From positions 868,001 through 932,000 of the forward strand of contig NW_027464603.1 in NCBI RefSeq assembly GCF_043290135.1: a stretch of DNA of 64,000 nt. The letters run 5' to 3'. The notes under the pieces are model-generated. The model was not told the origin of the DNA and searched no databases. It saw only the letters and a program-made list of their open reading frames with translations. Below, piece after piece: positions 55,948 to 64,000 of this stretch (positions are counted from its first letter, which is position 1; each line of letters starts with the position of its first letter). Both the position numbers and the translations under genes were made by a program. This DNA is from Rhipicephalus microplus (Eukaryota; Arthropoda; Arachnida; Ixodida; Ixodidae).

Positions 55948-58373
55948 ACTCCACAACTTGAAACTCTGCAACTCGAAACTCTGCAACTAGAAAATCCCCA
56001 ACTAGAAACTACACAACTAGAATCTCCGCAACTCAAAACTCCGCAACTACAAAATCCACAACTAGAAACTTGACAATTTGGAACTCCGCAACTAGAAAAT
56101 CTACAACTAGAAACTCGAAAACTAAAAACTCCAACTAGAAACTCCACAACTATAAACTCCCCAACTTGAATCTCCACAACTAGAAACTCCACAAATTGAA
56201 ACACCACAACTAGATACTCCACAACTGCAAATTCCACAACTAGAAACTCCACAACTAAAAAATCCGCAACTAGAAACTCCGCAACTAGAAACTCCACAAC
56301 TAGAGACTCCATAACTTGAAACACCACAACTAGATACTCCACAACTACAATTTCCACATCTAGAAACTCCAAATTTAGAAACTCCGCAACTAGAAACTCC
56401 GCAACTTGAAACTCCACAACTAGAGACTCCATAACTAGGAATTCCACAACTAGAAACTCCACAACTACAGACTCCACAACTACAAACTCCACAACTAGAA
56501 ACTCCCCAACCGGAAACTCCGCAACTAGAAACTCCGCAACTAGAAACTCCACAACTGGAAATTCCACAACTAGAAACTCCACAACTTGAAACACCACAAC
56601 TAGATACTCCACAACTACAAATTCCACAACTAGACATTCCAAATTTAGAAACTCCGCAACTAGAAACTCCGCAACTTGAAACTATGCAACTAGAAACTCC
56701 ACAGCTAGAGACTCCATAACTAGGAACTCCACAACTAGAAACTCCAAAACTACAAACTCCACAACTACAAACTCCAAATTTAGAAACTCCACAACTAGAA
56801 ACTCCGCAACTTGAAACTCCACAACTAGAGACTCCATAACTAGGAACTCCACAACTAAAACTCCACAACTACAAACTCCACAACTAGAAACTCCGCAAAT
56901 AGAAACTCCACAACTAGAAATTCTACAACCAGAGACTCAACAACTTGAGACTCCACAAATAAAAACTCCACAACTAGAAACTCCACAACTAGACACTTCG
57001 CAACTAGAAACTCCACAACTAGAGACTCCACTAGAAAACTCCGCAACTAGAAACTCCACAACTACGAACCTCACAACTTGAAACTCCACAACTAGAAACT
57101 CCGCAACTAGAAACTCCACAGCTAGAAACTCCACAACTTGAGACTTCGCAACTAGAAACTCGGCAAATAGAAACTCAACAACTAGAAACTCCACAACTAA
57201 AAACTCCACAACTAGAAACACCACAACTAGATACTCCACAACTACAAATTCCACAACTAGAAACTCCAAATTTAGAAACTCCGCAACTAGAAAGTCTGCA
57301 AATTGAAACTCTACTACTAGAGACTCCATAACTAGGAACTCCACAACTGGAAACTCCACAACCAGAAACTCCGCAACTAGAAACTCCACAACTAGAAATT
57401 CCACAACCAGTGACTCAACAACTAGAGACTCCCCAACTAAAAACTCTACAGCTAGAAACTCCACAACTAGAAACTCCGCAACTAGAAACCCAGCAACTAG
57501 AAACTCCACAACAAGAAACTCCACAACTAGAAACTCCACAACTTGAAACACCACAACTAGATACTCCACAACTACAAATTCCACAACTAGACATTCCAAA
57601 TTTAGAAACTCCGCAACTAGAAACTCCGCAACTTGAAACTATGCAACTAGAAACTCCACAGCTAGAGACTCCATAACTAGGAACTCCACAACTAGAAACT
57701 CCAAAACTACAAACTCCACAACTACAAACTCCAAATTTAGAAACTCCACAACTAGAAACTCCGCAACTTGAAACTCCACAACTAGAGACTCCATAACTAG
57801 GAACTCCACAACTAAAAACTCCACAACTACAAACTACACAACTAGAAACTCCGCAAATAGAAACTCCACAACTAGAAATTCCACAACCAGAGACTCAACA
57901 ACTTGAGACTCCACAAATAAAAACTCCACAACTAGAAACTCCACAACTAGACACTTCGCAACTAGAAACTCCACAACTAGAGACTCCACTAGAAAACTCC
58001 GCAACTAGAAACTCCACAACTACGAACCTCACAACTTGAAACTCCACAACTAGAAACTCCGCAACTAGGAACTCCACAGCTAGAAACTCCGCAACTAGAA
58101 ACTCCACAACTAGAAATTCCACAACCAGTGACTCAACAACTAGAGACTCCCCAACTAATAACTCCACAACTAGAAACTCCACAACTAGAAACTCCACAAC
58201 TAGAAACTCCGCAACTAGAAACCAAGCAACTAGAAACTCACCAACTAGGAACTACACACCTATAAATTCCACAACTTCAAACTCCACAACTAGAAACTCA
58301 ACAACTAGAGACTCCACACCTAGAAACTCTGCAACTAGAAACTCCACAACTAGAAACTTCATAACTAGAAACT

Positions 58374-59105
58374 ATGCAACTAGAAACTCTGCAACTAGAA
58401 ACTCCACAGCTAGAACGTCCGCAACTAGAAACTCTGCAACTAGAAACTCCGCAACTAGAATCTCCACAGCTAGAAACTGCACAACTAGAAACTCCACAAC
58501 TAGAAACTCCACAACTAGAGACTCCACAACTAGAGGCTCCGCAACTAGAAACTTCACAGCTAGAAACTCTGCAACTAGAAACTCCGCAACTAGAGACTCC
58601 GCAACGAGAAACTCCACAACTAGAAACTCCACAACTAGAAGCTCCGCAACTAGAAACTCCACAGCTAGAACGTCCGCAACTAGAAACTCTGCAACTAGAA
58701 ACTCCGCAACTAGAAACTCCACAGCTAGAAACTCCACAACTAGAAACTCCACAATTAGAAACTCCACAACTAGAGACTCCACAACTAGAGGCTCCGCAAC
58801 TAGAAACTTCACAGCTAGAAACTCTGCAACTAGAAACTCCGCAACTAGAGACTCCGCAACTAGAAACTCCACAACTAGAAGCTCCGCAACTAGAAACTCC
58901 ACAGCTAGAACGTCCGCAACTAGAAACTCTGCAACTAGAAACTCCACGACTAGAAACTCCACAACTAGAAACTCCACAACTAGAAACTCCACAACTAGAG
59001 ACTCCACAACTAGAGACTCCGCAACTAAAAACTCCACAGCTAGAAACTCCACAACTAGAAACTCCGCAACTAGAATCTCCACAACTAGAGAGTCCACAGC
59101 TATAA
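58374..59105 (+). repeat. C-type block, second of two in S copy 2
   Basis: Matches 50498-51229 at +7,876 bp, including the extra monomer and the CAACGAGAAAC variant. Confidence 0.8.
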
Positions 59106-59615
59106 ACTCCACAACTTGAAACTCTGCAACTCGAAACTCTGCAACTAGAAAATCCCCAACTAGAAACTACACAACTAGAATCTCCGCAACTCAAAACTCC
59201 GCAACTACAAAATCCACAACTAGAAACTTGACAATTTGGAACTCCGCAACTAGAAAATCTACAACTAGAAACTCGAAAACTAAAAACTCCAACTAGAAAC
59301 TCCACAACTAGAAACTCCACAACTAGAAACTCCACAACTAGACACTTTGCAACTAGAAACTCCACAACTAGACACTCCACAACTAGAAAACTCCGCAACT
59401 AGAAACTCCACGGCTAGACACTTGCAACTCGAAACTCTGCTACTAGAAACTCCGCAACTAGAAACTCCACAGCTACAAACTCCACAATTAGAAACTCCAC
59501 AACTAAAGACTGCACAACTAGAAACTCCATGACTAGAAACTCCAGAATTAGAAACTCCACAGCTAGAAACTCCACAACTTGAGACTTTGCAACTAGAAAC
59601 TCGGCAACTAGAAAC

Positions 59616-62600
59616 TTAACAAATAGAAACTCCACAACTAGAAACTTCACAACTAGAAACTCCACAACTTGAAACACCACAACTAGATTCCCCGCAACTA
59701 CAAATTCCACAACTAGAAACTCCATAACTAGAATCTCCGCAACTAGAAACTCCACAGCTACAGACTACACAACTACAGACTCCGCAACTAGAAACTCCAA
59801 AGCTAGAGACTCCACAACTAGAAACTCCACAAATACGAACCCCACAAATACGAACCCCGCAACTAGAAGCTCCATAACTAGAAACTCCGCAACTAGAAAC
59901 TCCACAACTTGAGACTTCGCAACTAGAAACTCCACAACTAGAAACACCACAACTAGAGACTCCACAACTACAAACTCCACAACTAGAAACTCCACAACTA
60001 CGAACCTCACAACTAGAAACTCCAACACTTGAAACCCCACAACTTGGGACTTCGCAACTAGAAACTCGGCAACTACAAACTCCCCAACCAGAAACTCCAC
60101 AACTAGAAACTCCACAAATTGAAACACCACAACTAGATACTCCACAACTACAAATTCCACAACTAGAAACTCCACAACTAAAAAATCCGCAACTAGAAAC
60201 TCCGCAACTAGAAACTCCACAACTAGAGACTCCATAACTTGAAACACCACAACTAGATACTCCACAACTACGAATTCCACATCTAGAATCTCCAAATTTA
60301 GAAACTCCGCAACTAGAAACTCCGCAACTTGAAACTCCACAACTAGAGACTCCATAACTAGGAATTCCACAACTAGAAACTCCACAACTACAGACTCCAC
60401 AACTACAAACTCCACAACTAGAAACTCCCCAACCGGAAACTCCGCAACTAGAAACTCCATAACTAGAATCTCCGCAACTAGAAACTCCACAACTAGAGAG
60501 TCCATAACTAGGAACTCCACAACTATAAACTCCACAGCTACAGACTACACAACTACAGACTCCACAACTAGAAACTCCACAACTAGAGACTCCACAACTA
60601 GAAACTCCACAAATACGAACCCCACAAATACGAACCCCGCAACTAGAAGCTCCATAACTAGAACCTCCGCAACTAGAAACTCCACAACTTGAGACTTCGC
60701 AACTAGAAACTCCACAACTAGAAACACCACAACTAGAGACTCCACAACTACAAACTCCACAACTAGAAACTCCACAACTACGAACCTCACAACTAGAAAC
60801 TCCAACACTAGAAACCCCACAACTTGGGACTTCGCAACTAGAAACTCCATAACTTGAGACTTCGCAACTAGAAACTCGGCAACTATAAACTCCACAACTT
60901 GAATCTCCACAACTAGAAACTCCACAAATTGAAACACCACAACTAGATACTCCACAACTGCAAATTCCACAACTAGAAACTCCACAACTAAAAAATCCGC
61001 AACTAGAAACTCCGCAACAAGAAACTCCACAACTAGAGACTCCATAACTTGAAACACCACAACTAGATACTCCACAACTACAAATTCCACATCTAGAAAC
61101 TCCAAATTTAGAAACTCCGCAACTAGAAACTCCGCAACTTGAAACTCCACAACTAGAGACTCCATAACTAGGAATTCCACAACTAGAAACTCCACAACTA
61201 CAGACTCCACAACTACAAACTCCACAACTAGAAACTCCCCAACCGGAAACTCCGCAACTAGAAACTCCGCAACTAGAAACTCCACAACTAGAAATTCCAC
61301 AACTAGAAACTCCACAACTTGAAACACCACAACTAGATACTCCACAACTACAAATTCCACAACTAGACATTCCAAATTTAGAAACTCCGCAACTAGAAAC
61401 TCCGCAACTTGAAACTATGCAACTAGAAACTCCACAGCTAGAGACTCCATAACTAGGAACTCCACAACTAGAAACTCCAAAACTACAAACTCCACAACTA
61501 CAAACTCCAAATTTAGAAACTCCACAACTAGAAACTCCGCAACTTGAAACTCCACAACTAGAGACTCCATAACTAGGAACTCCACAACTAAAACTCCACA
61601 ACTACAAACTCCACAACTAGAAACTCCGCAAATAGAAACTCCACAACTAGAAATTCTACAACCAGAGACTCAATAACTTGAGACTCCACAAATAAAAACT
61701 CCACAACTAGAAACTCCACAACTAGACACTTCGCAACTAGAAACTCCACAACTAGAGACTCCACTAGAAAACTCCGCAACTAGAAACTCCACAACTACGA
61801 ACCTCACAACTTGAAACTCCACAACTAGAAACTCCGCAACTAGAAACTCCACAGCTAGAAACTCCACAACTTGAGACTTCGCAACTAGAAACTCGGCAAA
61901 TAGAAACTCAACAACTAGAAACTCCACAACTAAAAACTCCACAACTAGAAACACCACAACTAGATACTCCACAACTACAAATTCCACAACTAGAAACTCC
62001 AAATTTAGAAACTCCGCAACTAGAAACTCTGCAAATTGAAACTCTACTACTAGAGACTCCATAACTAGGAACTCCACAACTGGAAACTCCACAACCAGAA
62101 ACTCCGCAACTAGAAACTCCACAACTAGAAATTCCACAACCAGTGACTCAACAACTAGAGACTCCCCAACTAAAAACTCTACAGCTAGAAACTCCACAAC
62201 TAGAAACTCCGCAACTAGAAACCCAGCAACTAGAAACTCCACAACAAGAAACTCCACAACTAGAAACTCCACAACTTGAAACACCACAACTAGATACTCC
62301 ACAACTACAAATTCCACAACTAGACATTCCAAATTTAGAAACTCCGCAACTAGAAACTCCGCAACTTGAAACTATGCAACTAGAAACTCCACAGCTAGAG
62401 ACTCCATAACTAGGAACTCCACAACTAGAAACTCCAAAACTACAAACTCCACAACTACAAACTCCAAATTTAGAAACTCCACAACTAGAAACTCCGCAAC
62501 TTGAAACTCCACAACTAGAGACTCCATAACTAGGAACTCCACAACTAAAAACTCCACAACTACAAACTACACAACTAGAAACTCCGCAAATAGAAACTCC

Positions 62601-64000
62601 ACAACTAGAAATTCCACAACCAGAGACTCAACAACTTGAGACTCCACAAATAAAAACTCCACAACTAGAAACTCCACAACTAGACACTTCGCAACTAGAA
62701 ACTCCACAACTAGAGACTCCACTAGAAAACTCCGCAACTAGAAACTCCACAACTACGAACCTCACAACTTGAAACTCCACAACTAGAAACTCCGCAACTA
62801 GGAACTCCACAGCTAGAAACTCCGCAACTAGAAAATCCACAACTAGAAATTCCACAACCAGTGACTCAACAACTAGAGACTCCCCAACTAATAACTCCAC
62901 AACTAGAAACTCCACAACTAGAAACTCCACAACTAGAAACTCCGCAACTAGAAACCAAGCAACTAGAAACTCCACAACTAGGAACTACACACCTATAAAT
63001 TCCACAACTTCAAACTCCACAACTAGAAACTCAACAACTAGAGACTCCACACCTAGAAACTCTGCAACTAGAAACTCCACAACTAGAAACTTCATAACTA
63101 GAAACTATGCAACTAGAAACTCTGCAACTAGAAACTCCACAGCTAGAACGTCCGCAACTAGAAACTCTGCAACTAGAAACTCCGCAACTAGAATCTCCAC
63201 AGCTAGAAACTGCACAACTAGAAACTCCACAACTAGAAACTCCACAACTAGAGACTCCACAACTAGAGGCTCCGCAACTAGAAACTTCACAGCTAGAAAC
63301 TCTGCAACTAGAAACTCCGCAACTAGAGACTCCGCAACTAGAAACTCCACAACTAGAAACTCCACAACTAGAAGCTCCGCAACTAGAAACTCCACAGCTA
63401 GAACGTCCGCAACTAGAAACTCTGCAACTAGAAACTCCGCAACTAGAAACTCCACAGCTAGAAACTCCACAACTAGAAACTCCACAACTAGAGACTCCAC
63501 AACTAGAGGCTCCGCAACTAGAAACTTCACAGCTAGAAACTCTGCAACTAGAAACTCCGCAACTAGAGACTCCGCAACTAGAAACTCCACAACTAGAAGC
63601 TCCGCAACTAGAAACTCCACAGCTAGAACGTCCGCAACTAGAAACTCTGCAACTAGAAACTCCACGACTAGAAACTCCACAACTAGAAACTCCACAACTA
63701 GAAACTCCACAACTAGAGACTCCACAACTAGAGACTCCGCAACTAAAATCTCCACAGCTAGAAACTCCGCAACTAGAAACTCCGCAACTAGAATCTCCAC
63801 AACTAGAGAGTCCACAGCTATAAACTCCACAACTTGAAACTCTGCAACTCGAAACTCTGCAACTAGAAAATCCCCAACTAGAAACTACACAACTAGAATC
63901 TCCGCAACTCAAAACTCCGCAACTACAAAATCCACAACTAGAAACTTGACAATTTGGAACTCCGCAACTAGAAAATCTACAACTAGAAACTCGAAAACTA
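59616..64000 (+). repeat. Higher-order repeat family S, copy 3, cut by the window end
   Basis: The first 4,385 bp of a third 7,876-bp unit, matching 51,740-56,124 closely. It ends inside the CTCGAAAACTA motif, the equivalent of about 56,115-56,124. The array therefore continues beyond the window. Confidence 0.9.
63107..63823 (+). repeat. C-type block in S copy 3
   Basis: Matches 55231-55947 at +7,876 bp; the QLETP plus frame is open for 238 codons. Confidence 0.8.

Larger units (their letters stand above)
51740..59615 (+). repeat. Higher-order repeat family S, copy 2 (7,876 bp)
   Basis: Same internal order as copy 1: the 780-bp duplication, the 3,143-bp segment (53,712-56,854), the partial second segment (56,855 to about 59,306) and two C blocks. 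The stretches compared with copy 3 by eye showed no difference. Confidence 0.9.
1..64000 (+). repeat. 15-bp minisatellite (satellite DNA) array filling the window
   Basis: The monomer CAACTAGAAACTCCA repeats head to tail from the first to the last base, about 4,260 copies, always in the same orientation. The given strand is A/C-rich: the canonical monomer has 7 A, 5 C, 2 T and 1 G. Typical variants are CCG or CTG for CCA before CAAC, GAGACT for GAAACT, CTACAAATT for CTAGAAACT, CAACTTGAAAC, CAGCTAGAA and CCATAACTAG. No stretch of 300 bases is free of the repeat, and no unique flank is present. Known biology: arrays of short monomers with layered higher-order repeats are typical of eukaryotic heterochromatin. 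Whether this one is centromeric, pericentromeric or subtelomeric cannot be told. Confidence 0.98.

Noticed and set aside
1..64000. A giant QLETP protein read with a ciliate-type code, since CCATAACTAG puts TAA in place of CAA (Gln)
   Set aside because: The Gln-position TAA would indeed be silent, but stops also arise at Glu, Pro and Leu positions (CTATAAACT, ACTTAACAA, CAATAACAG), TGA occurs too (CCATGACTAG, ACTTGACAA), and frame-shifting indels recur in every unit.
1..64000. CRISPR array
   Set aside because: The unit is 15 bp with no unique spacers and no cas genes; direct repeats of CRISPRs are longer and alternate with unrelated sequence.
1..64000. Telomeric repeat
   Set aside because: The monomer does not resemble TTAGGG, TTAGG, TTTAGGG or related telomere motifs, and G is scarce on one strand without the G-runs these need.
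1..64000. Heat-shock element array (GAA recurs every monomer)
   Set aside because: A heat-shock element needs inverted nGAAn/nTTCn units 5 bp apart. Here GAA recurs in the same orientation every 15 bp, and TTC on the same strand is rare and wrongly spaced.
1..64000. tRNA, rRNA, integrase or transposase, or an insertion sequence hidden in the array
   Set aside because: No stretch departs from the 15-bp pattern by more than a few bases; there is no room for such genes and no terminal inverted repeats.

Overview
The whole 64 kb window is one uninterrupted, head-to-tail minisatellite array. Its monomer is 15 bp, CAACTAGAAACTCCA on the given strand, about 4,260 copies. I found no unique sequence, no credible protein-coding gene, no RNA gene, no transposon and no inverted segment. 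The array runs off both ends of the window. An array of this size with layered higher-order repeats, one CTAG per monomer and many CpG/TpG/CpA variant sets fits a eukaryotic satellite (centromeric, pericentromeric, subtelomeric or a heterochromatic block). The species and chromosomal position cannot be read from the sequence.

The interest lies in the hierarchy. Level 1 is the 15-bp monomer with point variants. Level 2 is small sets of 15, 16 or 17 monomers (225, 240, 255 bp). Level 3 is blocks of about 51-52 monomers (765-780 bp) and a 585-bp (39-monomer) duplication. Level 4 is repeats of about 3.1-3.5 kb. Level 5 is repeats of about 6.8 to 9.8 kb.

Layout: 1-15,330 is family L, a period of about 6.77 kb made of two alternating units (about 3.31 and 3.46 kb), with two full copies and one truncated copy. 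15,331-17,425 is a mosaic transition mixing L-like segments with a simpler, nearly canonical block type (C). 17,426-43,863 is family R: a 3,756-bp truncated copy, a 9,779-bp copy, an 8,954-bp copy and the start of a fourth. 43,864-64,000 is family S, a 7,876-bp repeat derived from R, with two complete copies and one cut by the window end. Each S unit holds a 3,143-bp repeat and a partial second copy of it. Neighbouring S units are almost indistinguishable by eye, so the right side looks recently amplified.

Many long open frames exist, up to about 660 codons, but they follow from arithmetic: 15 is a multiple of 3, and four of the six frames of the canonical monomer have no stop. The predicted peptides are only the pentapeptides QLETP, GVSSC and VEFLV. 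Indels of 1 or 2 bp recur throughout, and the higher-order periods are not preserved in frame, so I annotate no CDS.
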